From: Rubripirellula amarantea
Lineage (GTDB): Bacteria > Planctomycetota > Planctomycetia > Pirellulales > Pirellulaceae
Direction of reading: 5' to 3'
Length of the DNA stretch: 64,000 nucleotides
Assembly (NCBI RefSeq): GCF_007859865.1
Contig: NZ_SJPI01000001.1
Location: 1,116,001-1,180,000 of the forward strand
The stretch's first letter is position 1, and the number at the start of each line of letters is the position of its first letter. Both the position numbers and the translations under genes were made by a program. The notes beneath the pieces were generated by a model, which ran no database searches, was not told the DNA's origin, and worked only from the letters and a program-made list of their open reading frames with translations. Positions 12,001-19,400 of the stretch are shown here, in pieces.

Positions 12001-13187
12001 GCAGTGCGGGCGTTGACGGAGTCGGCGCTATCGAGACGGTGACGATTCAAGACGAAGTGGGCAATGAACTGCAAAGCAACTTGCCAAACGGTCGAACCGA
12101 ATTGACGATCTTCGTCGGCAGCGGTTTTGATTATGGCGATGCCCCGGCACCATACATTTCGCTCGATGTCGCTGGCGGTCCTCGTCATGCCGTGGATCCT
12201 ACGTTCTCGATTGGGGCAACCGTCACTGCGGACGCCGATGCAAGATTGACCAACGCTGACACCGACGACGGAGTAGCCGTTGGTTCGCTGCAAGCCGGTT
12301 TCAGCACCAACCTTTCCATCGAAATCAACAACACGAACAATCGTTCGGCTTACCTTGATGCTTGGTTTGACTGGAACGCCAACGGAATATTCGAGTCCGA
12401 CGAAGTGTTGCGTTACGCAACCAATGATTCGACCTTGCCCGTCATCAGCTCCGGTACGAACTCGATTCTAGTGAGTGTTCCATCCTCTGCAGTCTCAGGC
12501 GAAATCTACGCTCGATTCCGTTTGAGCGAGGTTGCCAACTTGTCGGCCACCGGCCAAGCCTCGAGCGGCGAAGTCGAAGATTACCGATTCGTGGTGGGAA
12601 CGAACCCATTCCAGAATCCGAAGGTCGACAATACCAATGTTCCTGCTCAAGACCTCCGCAAGGACGTCAACGACAGCGGCAGTGTGACGCCTATTGATGC
12701 TTTGCAGATCATCAACGCGATCGGTCGCAACGATGGACAAAACATCCCGCTTGACGTGCTTCCACTACCAGCGAAGTTGCCGATTTATCCTGACGTGAAC
12801 GGCGACGGAATCGTTTCGGCTCGAGATGCTCTTCAAGTGATCAACGAACTCGCTCGCTTGCCCAATAGCAACGGTGAGCAAATCGGTGGCGAGGGTGAGT
12901 TGATCGTGGCGGCCAATGCCAGCGGTTACTCTCAAGTTGCCGATGGAGTGCTTGCCTCGGGTGCAACGCGTCTGGGGGATCAATTGTTGGCGGAACAATC
13001 GGTGATTGACCAACCCGTGAGTACCGTTTCGGTTCAGGAATCGAAGACCAGTGTGTTTGATTCGCCAGAAACGGTGGGGCTTGATTCGATCGTTGACACT
13101 CTTGCCGAGGACACCTCTACCGCCAGAGAAGCACAGGCGATCGCAGGTGATGTCGACGTAAGGGATCAACTGTTCGCCTCTTTTTAG
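3..13187 (+). CDS. Giant secreted surface protein with beta-helix, PPC-like, GEVED and dockerin domains (5' partial)
   Basis: The reading frame is open at the window edge and has no signal peptide, so the true N-terminus lies upstream; more than 4,390 residues are visible. The composition is acidic, rich in Asp, Asn, Gly, Thr and Ser and almost free of Cys, as in exported adhesin-like proteins. Several stretches look like right-handed beta-helix turns (for example NTIIDNSINGLFI near 735 and NVLAYNGLGGLQI near 9630). PPC-like (pre-peptidase C-terminal) beta-sandwich segments with a DxDxY/DVDW signature occur near 3390-3540, 4500-4830 and 8130-8360. A GEVED domain lies at about 12128-12600, starting FDYGDAPAPY. 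A dockerin type I pair lies at about 12650-12870 (DVNDSGSVTPIDALQIIN and DVNGDGIVSARDALQVIN). Five DG-x-[TQS]F beta modules repeat between 5.7 and 11.9 kb. It heads a row of three surface-protein genes. The function is inferred as cell-surface or matrix attachment; no catalytic motif was recognised. Confidence 0.9.
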   Translation: MVGNGGTDGKLETPGDNFSYQIGFASNGTALEDGSSLNLPQGVRMVIDSGAILKLSGSRIGIGSVSPLIDVSDSALQVLGTPSIVSANGLPARDSTNSIIPGSVYFTSINDRELGMGNSPNITSAAQPGDWGGIDFRGDLDTADESRRNRENEGVFLNHIQGADIRYGGGSVSIGGRSVVVSPVDMAITRATIINSVIQRSADAAIAATPDTFAETRFTTPFFQDAGVFTPDFERVGPQISGNTIIDNSINGLFIRVVTRTGDVVETIKTTSRFDDTDITHVLAENLVIEGTAGGPILQSSAPSSLLVRLEATDTGNIAPGTYSYRITNVDSSGLESAASQPSLEVTLTQTGGISLTQLPAIASGTDFVSRRLYRATIDPVSGLPGPYQLVEQLNASSTSFVDRDAAGTSLLPAGDSLLRSRLDASLVIDPGTVLKLDGARIEARFGADLIAEGLPSLPIVFTSIEDNRYGAGGTFDTNDRGENGELTAGDWGGIYIGHAASASIDQAVIAGAGGRTRIEGGFASFNALEVHQADLRLANTRFEQNADGRSEIADDRVGRGDNASGTVFVRASNPIIVNNAFVDGESAALSFDINSFSAVEVNDPGRSTGNIDQVDIVGNSGPLIEGNVLDGNSINGVVIRGGQLATAGVWDDVDIVHVVQDSIEIPNQHVYGGLKLQSDARGSLVVKFQSADGETAGIVVGGSLLTATDEFGDIADRIGGSLQVVGHPDFPVVLTTLADDTSGAGFKLDGTPQVDTNNDGVLTTDLSQQPGDGFIRLPTGPEVNRGNTIDNDVDVNTPGYFEATITSGNDVALGGVTVEDLTNQQTLVNQNYIFAYTTYIEANGTVINLGGTTVTQAATLIADDVVESRGTFTGAGGTVEWIATSFFLDGVARLTTRLELDGGDTPLGDLRVVSYLDEDINLADDDILVTSGTPGAADFRAYTLDGPSRVGFAHGGFYLQDGSNLVNANYEGWAADQFNELETAILAGTQTFSVAGDIDLVDLPQAADADFGSRFGPNDVTTAFAWRADATATTSTITSFLELLSADPAIVPPAQIFESGLWNGIVVREAADDRNVAAIAEQEPVRTGFIDSNAIPSQSQFLGELAPSEKDGDENRRLGFIIDGAITTRDDLDVYSFVAESNTEVWLDIDRTGNQLDSVVELIDANGRILASSNDSLLAETNPNSIYSASGLNPDAAQPLSVAEERITSQEITISESIVDATGGNISLAIAGQTPVLLPLSVFVLNPAEAIENALSNAFSDQLGTITATLNRRAGREFSPTDPNVITRFGDDFVVQLRFDSTFFIGRDVPQVQISTVGITGPSTVTSNVAEKLLGSQLQDAYSSNPKDAGMRITLPGEVGTRNLYHIRVRSANTKVATDLATLVDPAKVRDGLSRGNYQLQIRLSEVDEHAGTQVRLADVRYATTGLQIIGQPLHSPLLGEEQEIPGDSATPGSNDPNNSLAEAQPLGYYGVGNDATSGQSGLLQSDQASKSFGGSLVSATDVDWYSFTVGYDNLTRDQLDLHFATVFDLDYASGFARADMAMYVFNAQGQLILVGGDSNVADDLPGLASSNNTDDLSRGSAGAEDPYIGVTELSEGTYYIAISNQQQVPLPMDQFFNANSANPLLRLEPIDSIRRIAEDRIGISGGGTASLPEVPVLFDQDSIIDYTLDDVLIYVNTPTGLRLVNAFTGQNYGSVGDFNNGELIREIAFSNNGELFSYNVPQGALTDTTLQYHRIDTGTAALSAPLSLGAGVVTFDSTVNVTAMAPDVYTPVATNAGLDVRAIEIGALGGTELGFLVADRAALSATATAAGASYESNILYGFDPSDGTANGPTVPFTAGFIGQALSGAGTSPREIGRITDGVRDVGPTAISTFLGLTAPVETNSAGVTVPSLVDGDSFVLANGANSITFEFNSGFTLNANAVNPILDGQTVNIDGTVFEFNTGQRFQFADNTGGIIEGATVRIPADDGSTLVFQFVGSGNASGSNIPVAARDATGQPLSNVALAANLAQAVNSQVTTYRATSQNQNVYFTGATSPSLTATGTGVTVFGDNGVQNGRVAVNVPETVSNAVLIDTLATAIRGSGITVVSSGPSLSLPDATSVSYDNTAGGQLPATQPGGLSVTGDSTVADGAIAVQILPNDSAADIALRIANIVNNAPSSSPLSGVGAQAFGRSVQFSNSNIDTVTSANNALTRGGLQLGGQVTGVAAVDSQNALFAITDNGALFRIDESIALSTGVRQAIGQPVFQATDLADINFTALRSGPVSFADGELRDTLFGITGNGDIYAFNTLGELQPIFSGGRSIISTGITGAQGFDFSTLGFNLWHVTDTREFDAGHGIDSLYNSTRDPVFGGLSLAFNYEANAFNNRFGAGEQPVIETNNVVANPRQDGGGVQSTYNFPGGAKGVIQSNSFDLEGFSSADEPVLYFNYYLETDGSDSIEFDRDSLRVYVTTADGTQHLVASNNTARGIGSFDDEFDDPAAIGDYDDDIDVDVQQLFDNTGTWRQARISLGEFAGEAGLSLRLEFSSAGTVNTGSGSLGTIAGSSLTDGQQFTIAGETFSIDLAPAVSTPSGQQLAQLYTDLTARATVTIDNQVYVLNDGSRDVAAGEVSVSLVGLISQRGSLNALTAIDVADVLAATIRTSPPPNALIDGLSFSDPQDIDPNSGDDRNDVITGAAVLPYTGGNVTFVGQGQLGNDRNVGSFDGLTPANADPVNVDDVDLIRVNLEEGALVAVNIADTNPNLPVQSVIRFFDQSGLPLVQTGSETNAATFTAPAAGTYFIGISGSTNTNYDARFDDTGSTASVGGYEATIAINTSSLDLRVRTDGNTIELAGTQGIVSDPTGLFTISGVAPVSGVSVPLSRFQSAEEVALVVQDVLADRFAGGNTNLLPTTGNLIRLPGFSIDDPGPFANSAARYGDQFGDGPLGGTRDNSNEGVYLDDFIIGFAERGEVATNSNVVAEDFITDLRRNFPLPANPTSNLNTGTYQVEIRGGSEYVDSAAQSPFRTFDTNTRLSAARYMEARAASELRDGQTFSIFDGRSEVVFEFNQTETGNGVTPGNVEVAFTLTATDPDTGNIRPQTASEVATNIINAINRSDVQSVIDVPALLDSGQDGMNSARINIFADVVITDNDGGLAVIGRNELRGDDNTERQTQGIILVENSRFMFNENYGIGIDHGLSATVNGVDTPSVVRYPRNLVELNSENLSPGVIIQSNVLAYNGLGGLQINGIDPTLNETQSDPVAFDRIVNNTIIGGTVTAGVQAPPQTIQGILFPQGNISFADSVVDYSPDAGGSAPPISFQNTLQALGAPDSTGIGAEPTDGLTTVSLGLGGSITLQFTDNLLTGSGDSANDLIVFETGQVESVRVEISRDGVQFSNVGTVGGLTNSIDIDAFGFGSQDRFAFVRLTDLRQGDLTGAALGADIDAVGALSSVPVETFEPGGTGIELVGNASPVLLNNVIANSTLGVQVGTGSVLPILGGNSYYRNTENVPTGNSVGQFAQELSDAEVIFVSAANLVFAPAAGSLIIDSSIDSLPDRPSLTTVKNPLGLPPSPILAPRLDVNGQLRVDDPNVETPRGLGENVFKDRGASDRGDLVGPRVVLRSPQAPNLGIDAGTVSVLGDAPKFFEIQLIDGLAPADVVPGTGIDDLSVSSGSILLLKDNEVLVEGIDYRYGYNASTNVIRLTPIAGVWEENSTYVIRMIDASDAIIGATAGNTIADGSALNLRDLQNNVTRFEYETGITLNITPGLLAGGAADGITFDVFDGTNSITFELDDDGQSDPLNSAVTIPAAGADSSIAQALTAAVNASSLNLTAVSSGLVVQFQGTNPLATVTSSRALTIQGSIGTSIGFGLQIPADGADVADTVADGQTFIVRRGASIQAIFEFDDDNVLNTTGAIRIAFNENSTLDQIAGEIVRAVGGAGLGLAPSNKGFGRISLGGNATYSVTTVNSALTQIGFPGQTETVPISISVDQTSAEVAQAIAAAIEGAEIAGVSTSLAESRIFVEGSAGVDGVGAIETVTIQDEVGNELQSNLPNGRTELTIFVGSGFDYGDAPAPYISLDVAGGPRHAVDPTFSIGATVTADADARLTNADTDDGVAVGSLQAGFSTNLSIEINNTNNRSAYLDAWFDWNANGIFESDEVLRYATNDSTLPVISSGTNSILVSVPSSAVSGEIYARFRLSEVANLSATGQASSGEVEDYRFVVGTNPFQNPKVDNTNVPAQDLRKDVNDSGSVTPIDALQIINAIGRNDGQNIPLDVLPLPAKLPIYPDVNGDGIVSARDALQVINELARLPNSNGEQIGGEGELIVAANASGYSQVADGVLASGATRLGDQLLAEQSVIDQPVSTVSVQESKTSVFDSPETVGLDSIVDTLAEDTSTAREAQAIAGDVDVRDQLFASF

Positions 13188-13434
13188 GCCCAAAACTCGA
13201 TTCTTAGCACTAAAATGGCATACGCGTCTTACTCATGATTGAGCTCCTGGCTCGTCATCGGTGCGACGAGTGTGCCATTTTTTATGCGTGTGAAAATTTT
13301 CCGATCAGGTGCGACAAATCCGTTTGTGTGGCGTCTAACGAAGAACCGGGACGCTATGGCCGATGATGGAAACGTGGCAAATATCTCGCTTCGTCAGTTT
13401 GGACGACGGATTCCGCCAAATACAATAAACGTTA

Positions 13435-16206
13435 ATGTGGAAGTGGCTCTCTCAACGAACTTCACGAGGATCAGGCCACCGGTCTGGAAGGACTGAGCAA
13501 AGCTCTTTTGCTAGTGGGCGATCAAGCAGGCATTCCGCTGGACGGCGCAGCACACGCCGAGCGATTCTTGAGACCTTAGAGACTCGGCAATTGATGGCGG
13601 CCGACTCGATTGGTGTGACTCCGACCGACAACGGAGAGTTCCTGGTGGGACGTGTTGCTGTCACGCCCGTCCTATTTGAGAGCGACGGGAGCATCGATCA
13701 ACAGTCGCAGAACTGGACGACCGATGAGATCGCCGAGACACTCGCGAAGGTTACCGAAGGGCTGCAGTGGTGGACTGATACTCTCGATTCGCTCAACACT
13801 GTTCATTCGCTTGAATTTGTTATCGACGATACCTTTGCAGCCAATCCCGTCGATACGGCGTACGAGCCGATCGACCGAAACACGTCGGCACTAAATCTTT
13901 ACGTTGGCGACTTTTTGACCGACCAGGGCTACGGTGACGCCGGAACAGTCGAACAAGCCGTCGCTTTGCTCAACAACGACCAACGCATCAAACACGATGC
14001 TGACTGGGCGTTCACCATTTTCATCGTTGATTCATCGGATGACCCGGATGGATTGTTCGCCGCAGGCGGCAGTTTCGCGGCGGCTTTCGCTTATCCCGGT
14101 GGTCTGTTCATCGTGACACCTTCCACCCGTCCGGCGTCAACGATTGCTCATGAGATGGGGCACATCTTCTGGGCTCGTGACGAATACTCTGGCGGCGGAT
14201 CTTGGACTGACCAACGCGGTTATTACAACACCCAAAACCTGAACGCCGCTGACAATCCCACGACTGGTTTCGTGCAAGAAATCAGCATCATGCGAGGCGG
14301 CGTGCCATTGACCGCCGCTTTCGAGAACCATGTGAGCCCCGCGTCGACGCTGGCAATGGTTGGCTGGCAAGACAGTGATGGTGATGGCATCTTTGATTTT
14401 GCGGATGTTCCCCTTCAACTAGATGGCATTGGCTCGTTCAACTCTGAAACATCGCTCTACCGGTTTGCCGGGTCGGCATCAGCGGTACCGCTGCAGAATC
14501 GCAATTCGTCCGGCAACCAGAGCGATATCACGCTGAACGAAATTAGCCAATTGCAGTATCGTCTTGATGGTGGAGATTGGTTGACGGCAGCCACGGTGGG
14601 CGCGCAATCGGCTGATCTTGATGTTGAATTTTCAATTGGGGAAGCGTTTGAAACCATTGAATTGCGAGTCATTGACGATTCAGTTGGCGTGACCAGCGAA
14701 CTAGTGTCGGGGACCAACTTGCTTCCTGCGATCGCCGGATCGAGCATTTCTGGCATCGCTTTCCTTGATCAAAACGGTGACGGACAACGATCGGACGACG
14801 AACCGCTGCTTGCCAACCATTTGGTCACCGTTCGCCAGGCCGATGGATCTGCATTGTTTGAGACCGAGATCGTTGCGGACGCATTTGACGATGATGGTGA
14901 GCTACCAAGCGATGCTGCCTTGGGAATGACGCTGTCCGCCGATGGTATCGTCGCGAGCTCAATGATAGGCGTCTTTGATTCCGAAAGTGTTTCGGGACGT
15001 GTGTTCCATTCCTATGACCTTCAACGAGAGCGATGGTCAGAGCGATTTGACGACCGAGTCGCGTTGGTCGCCAATTTTCACTTGGATACCGTACCGGTAA
15101 GTGTGGGTGAGGTAAGTGTCACCGCTGGCGGTCTCGACCAAGGTAGCTACGCCAGGATCGAAGGCTATGACGGCGATGGCAATTTAGTGGCTAGAGCGAC
15201 TTCGTCGCTGATTGACGACGGACAATCCGAAACAATCACGTTGACTGACGTGCTCGGGCGAATCGAACAGATTCGAGTCTTCGGCCATGCCGACACCTCG
15301 ATCGTTGTCAGCGAAATCGTTGCCGGAGTCTCGGGCGAACTGCAAACGGATTCGCTGGGAGTTTGGCGTTTGAACCACCTGCCGTTGGGTGACTATCAAA
15401 TTGAGGTTACTCCACAAGTAATAACACAGAGCTTTGACAGCGTACCGCAGGTGGTATCAGTCACCGCCGAAGCGTCTTCCGTATTGATGGCGGGTGCTGT
15501 TCGTGTTGATAGTCCACGACACAACCTGATTTCTGCCGAGGATGTCAACGATGACGGGAAGATTACGTCGCTCGATGCGTTGCTGATCATTAATGACATG
15601 AGTCGATCAACCTCTCGAGTGCTTGGTCTGCACGAAACCGAAGGTTTTTATATCGACGTCAACAACGACGGGTCAGTGACCGCTTTGGATGCATTGCTAG
15701 TGATCAATTCAATTGGTCGATCCGAAAGCGGCGAACCCGAGCGTATTGCACAGTCAGAGTCACAACTGGGCACTGGCACTGGCACTGGCACTGGCACTAA
15801 GCCGTCGCAATCGTTTTATTCGGCAGACTCAAGTATCCCTTCGAAACCAGGCGTAAGTTCACCTTTCGTTGACCCAGTACCGGAAGTGACCTCTGACGCC
15901 AATGATCTGGTGTTCACGAAGTGGGGTACCGACCTATCCGATAGGACCGACCTTGCCGGTAGAGAAACGACTGATGAAAGTGCCGGTAGAGTTGCAACCG
16001 ATAGCACACCAATGACACTGGTAAGTCTGGAGAAGGTGGATCGCTCCGATTTAGAAGCTAGAAATCTCTCTCTTATTAGGCGGCCAACGCTCAATGACGA
16101 CCCCATAGCGAAGCCTATACACCCTAACAGTATTACGGAAATGGCTGAAATTACGGCCGAACTCGTGGATCCTTTTGGGGAACCTTTCTGGAGGTGGCTG
16201 GTCTAA
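13435..16206 (+). CDS. Secreted putative zinc metalloprotease with SdrD-B-like and dockerin domains
   Basis: This 923-residue protein starts at ATG 13435. Its N-terminus is basic and Arg/Ser-rich and is followed by the planctomycete export-associated motif LETLETRQLMAA at about residues 44-56. HEMGH at residues 239-243, followed by WARDEY, fits a zinc-binding HExxH with a nearby acidic residue, most like the HExxH...DEY pattern of M64-type peptidases; the exact clan is uncertain. An SdrD-B/Cna-B-like segment begins near residue 436 (ISGIAFLDQNGDGQ). A dockerin type I pair sits at about residues 698-766 (DVNDDGKITSLDALLIIN and DVNNDGSVTALDALLVIN), followed by a Gly-Thr repeat and a low-complexity acidic tail. 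It lies 247 bases after the giant protein and 215 before the cadherin-like protein, on the same strand. Proteolytic activity is inferred only from the motif. Confidence 0.88.
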   Translation: MWKWLSQRTSRGSGHRSGRTEQSSFASGRSSRHSAGRRSTRRAILETLETRQLMAADSIGVTPTDNGEFLVGRVAVTPVLFESDGSIDQQSQNWTTDEIAETLAKVTEGLQWWTDTLDSLNTVHSLEFVIDDTFAANPVDTAYEPIDRNTSALNLYVGDFLTDQGYGDAGTVEQAVALLNNDQRIKHDADWAFTIFIVDSSDDPDGLFAAGGSFAAAFAYPGGLFIVTPSTRPASTIAHEMGHIFWARDEYSGGGSWTDQRGYYNTQNLNAADNPTTGFVQEISIMRGGVPLTAAFENHVSPASTLAMVGWQDSDGDGIFDFADVPLQLDGIGSFNSETSLYRFAGSASAVPLQNRNSSGNQSDITLNEISQLQYRLDGGDWLTAATVGAQSADLDVEFSIGEAFETIELRVIDDSVGVTSELVSGTNLLPAIAGSSISGIAFLDQNGDGQRSDDEPLLANHLVTVRQADGSALFETEIVADAFDDDGELPSDAALGMTLSADGIVASSMIGVFDSESVSGRVFHSYDLQRERWSERFDDRVALVANFHLDTVPVSVGEVSVTAGGLDQGSYARIEGYDGDGNLVARATSSLIDDGQSETITLTDVLGRIEQIRVFGHADTSIVVSEIVAGVSGELQTDSLGVWRLNHLPLGDYQIEVTPQVITQSFDSVPQVVSVTAEASSVLMAGAVRVDSPRHNLISAEDVNDDGKITSLDALLIINDMSRSTSRVLGLHETEGFYIDVNNDGSVTALDALLVINSIGRSESGEPERIAQSESQLGTGTGTGTGTKPSQSFYSADSSIPSKPGVSSPFVDPVPEVTSDANDLVFTKWGTDLSDRTDLAGRETTDESAGRVATDSTPMTLVSLEKVDRSDLEARNLSLIRRPTLNDDPIAKPIHPNSITEMAEITAELVDPFGEPFWRWLV
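15769..15798 (+). repeat. Five tandem GGCACT hexamers inside a coding region
   Basis: Five perfect copies of the hexamer GGCACT encode (Gly-Thr)5 in the linker after the dockerin pair. Because the unit is six bases, gain or loss of copies would change linker length without breaking the frame. Confidence 0.95.
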
Positions 16207-16421
16207 GGGCGAGCCAAGGAGAGGCGGAAACCGGCTAACCAACACAGTTGTTGATAAAACAGGAAGACCAGGTAATATAGGTCCGCTATTCGGATTTTTT
16301 GGGCACAGATTGTCCCTTGTTGAACTAATCTGGGCCGAGCCTGAAGGTCTAGTCATGCTCGTCGGCACCGCGCCGGCGTCTATTTTACGAACGATTTCAC
16401 TGCATCTTCCCGAGAAAACAG

Positions 16422-19400
16422 ATGAAAAATCTGCGTCAACTGGTTCGCCAATCCGGTCTTCTATCTAGCGGAAAACGGCGCCGACGCAATGAGAAGTCCC
16501 GCCCAAGCACACGCCCCCTTGGTAGCGAGACTCTCGAAAAGCGAGAACTTTTGGCTGGTGATGCACTTGCTCCCCAGCACAATTACTGGAACAGCTACGA
16601 CGTCAACGACGACGGTCAAATCACGTCACGTGACGCGCTCGCGATCATCAACAAGATGAGCCGCTTGAGTTCTGAAGGTGAAGCAGCCAGTGCCTCGGTG
16701 GATCCTGACGCTCCACGAATGTTCTACGACGTCAACGCAGACTTCAACGTGACTGCCTCGGACGCTCTCTCGGTTATCAACGCGATCGACCGTGGTGAAG
16801 AAGTTGGCGAGCTGATTGAGTTGCAACTGCGAGCTCTCAGTGACCCCACCGATATCGACAGCCAAATCACAACTGTGGCTGTGGGCGAAACGTTCCATTT
16901 GGAAGTCAGCTACGACGATTTGCGATTGTTCAACGATCGCCTCGGTGCATTCCAGTTGTTCACCGACATTGCCGTCAGTCAACCAAACGTCTTGGTTCCT
17001 GTTCTCAACGAGACTCAGCGAATCATCATTGGCGAAGAGCTGACTCAGTCACCTTTCCCAACGAGCATTACCGTTGGCCGCGAAGGAACAACGCAAACGG
17101 TCGACTCGGCGTTTAACGATTTCGCGAGCAGCCCGACGGATGAAATTAAGCGAGTGCTTCGTGAGTTTGGTCTTACAGATTCGCAGTTTGAAGTCAGCAC
17201 GCTGTCGTTTGACAACAATGATCTTGGCTTTGAAATTTTCTACGTTGGCGATGAGTTTGGAAACGTCGATGTTCCCGACTTGACCATCGAGGTCAACGAG
17301 AACGGTGGTGCCGAAGTCCCAACTCAGTTCATCGAGTTTGCTCCTTTTGAGGCAGACGGAACGACGCCTAACAGCGATGCCGTTCGCTTTAACATCAACG
17401 CATTCAGCCGAACGTTCAACGATAACGAAGAGTTTTACTCGCTCCAGAATGCTGGTGCTTTCAGCTTGACTGACGGATTCACCGGAGTCGGTGGATTGGG
17501 ACCAATTCCAGGTCAAGGCGGTGGTATTCCTCAACTTACCGACGACGGTAGCTTTATTGAGCCATTCGACGCGTTCAGCATTCCGGTGCGGTTGATTGCA
17601 CCTGTCACCAACTTGGTGATCTCGGTGAATCCGGGCGAAGACCCTGAAGCAACCTTGCTTTACGGTCGTGATGATGCAGTTCCGCAGGATTTGGTTCTGA
17701 TTGACGGCGACGCTTCGGTAACGATTTCCACAACCGTGGTTGGGACCGACATTGATGCTGCGAATGTGGCTCTTCCCGTAACGGAAGATGTTGCTGCAAC
17801 AGTCGACTTGGCCAACTCAATTACGAATGGTCCTGCTGAAACAATTACGATTCAGCAAGCGGCTAGCCCGCGTGGTACAGCAACGCTTAACGGCAGCGTT
17901 CTGACTTACACGCCAAATGCGAACGTCAGCGGCACCGAAGCGATCACCTATACCGTTACACGTGCCGGTGTTACTGACACCGCCACGATCAACGTGACTA
18001 TCACCGCCGTAAACGATGCACCCGTTGCAGTTAACGATTCGTTTACCACTGGCGTTAATACACCGCTGACCATCAGCGCATCCGAATTGCTTGCCAATGA
18101 CACCGATGTCGACAACACAGCGGCTGAACTGAGTGTGACAGCAGTCGGTACGGCCAGCAGCGGAACGGTTGCCTTGAATGGCACCACCATCACCTACACG
18201 CCAACGGCTACCTTCGAAGGCGACGCGACGTTCACCTACACGTTGTCTGATGGAACGGCGACTGCAACTGGCACCGTTACCGTCTCGGTCGGTGATGTAG
18301 TATCGGCTCCTGAGGTTACTGACGGGACGCTTACTCTTAATGAAGATGTGCAGCGGACCATTGACCTCTCGACACTCGTTACTGGTGGCGGGACCGTCGA
18401 CACATTTACGATTCCAACGGACGCTGCCAATGGTAGCTCAGTGATCAATGGCAGCATTTTGACTTTCACGCCAGACGCTGACTTCTTCGGCTCTGATTCA
18501 ATCGTCTTCCGAGCGGCCAACAGCGGCGGTGCTGCTCGAGGAACAATTGCTGTCACCGTTAGATCAGTCAACGATGCACCGGTGGCTACTGACGATGCAG
18601 TCAATGCGACGCAGAACGAGGCACGCACAATTGCCATCAGCGCACTACTTAGTAACGATAGCCCAGGTGCTGAAAACGAAACCGACACGCTTTCGATTAC
18701 CTCTGTAAGTACAACCACGACCGGAGCGAGTGTTGAAATCAGTGGTGCAAACGTCATCTATACACCGCCAACCGATTTCATTGGAGCTGACTCGTTCACC
18801 TATACGCTAAGCGACGGAAGTGCGTTGACGGATACTGGCACTGTCAGTGTCAATGTTCGCGAAGTGGCGTTGGAGGCACCAATTGCGGGCAACACAACTC
18901 TTACCGTTCAGTCGGGAAGTTCAGGCACGGTTGATTTGGCTAGCCTGCTAACTGGAGGTCCTGCCGATACGCTTGCCGTGTCATCAAATCCCAATAACGG
19001 AACGGCGTCGATCACTGGTACCACATTGACGTACACGCCTAATGCAGGCTTTACTGGTACGGACACCATCGTGTACCGAGCCAGCAATGACGCAGGGTCT
19101 GATCCTGGAACTATTTCAGTGACCGTGACAGCAGTTGGAGTGGTTAACAATCCGCCATCGAGTCCAAACGTTTCGGTGAATGCAACCGAAGACACGGCCG
19201 TGACATTCACGGCGGCGACTCTTCTTGCCAATGCGACTCCAGGGACAGGCGAAGGCTCAACCCAAACGGTTTCGATTGCCAGCGTCGCTAGCCCAGGTTC
19301 GGCTGGTGGAACGGCGACAAGAACATCAAGCGGTGGTATTCGTTACACACCAGCAGCTAACTTCAATGGTACCGAAACCTTCACGGTTACGATCACCGAC

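Noticed and set aside
13239-13496. An 85-codon plus-strand frame before the metalloprotease-like gene.
   Set aside because: It overlaps the start of that gene in another frame and has no coding character.
16175-16468. A 97-codon plus-strand frame between two surface-protein genes.
   Set aside because: It overlaps the start of the cadherin-like gene in another frame and has no recognisable content.
18236-18757. A 173-codon minus-strand frame within the cadherin-like gene.
   Set aside because: Repetitive Val/Ser/Ala protein that mirrors the coding repeats on the other strand.
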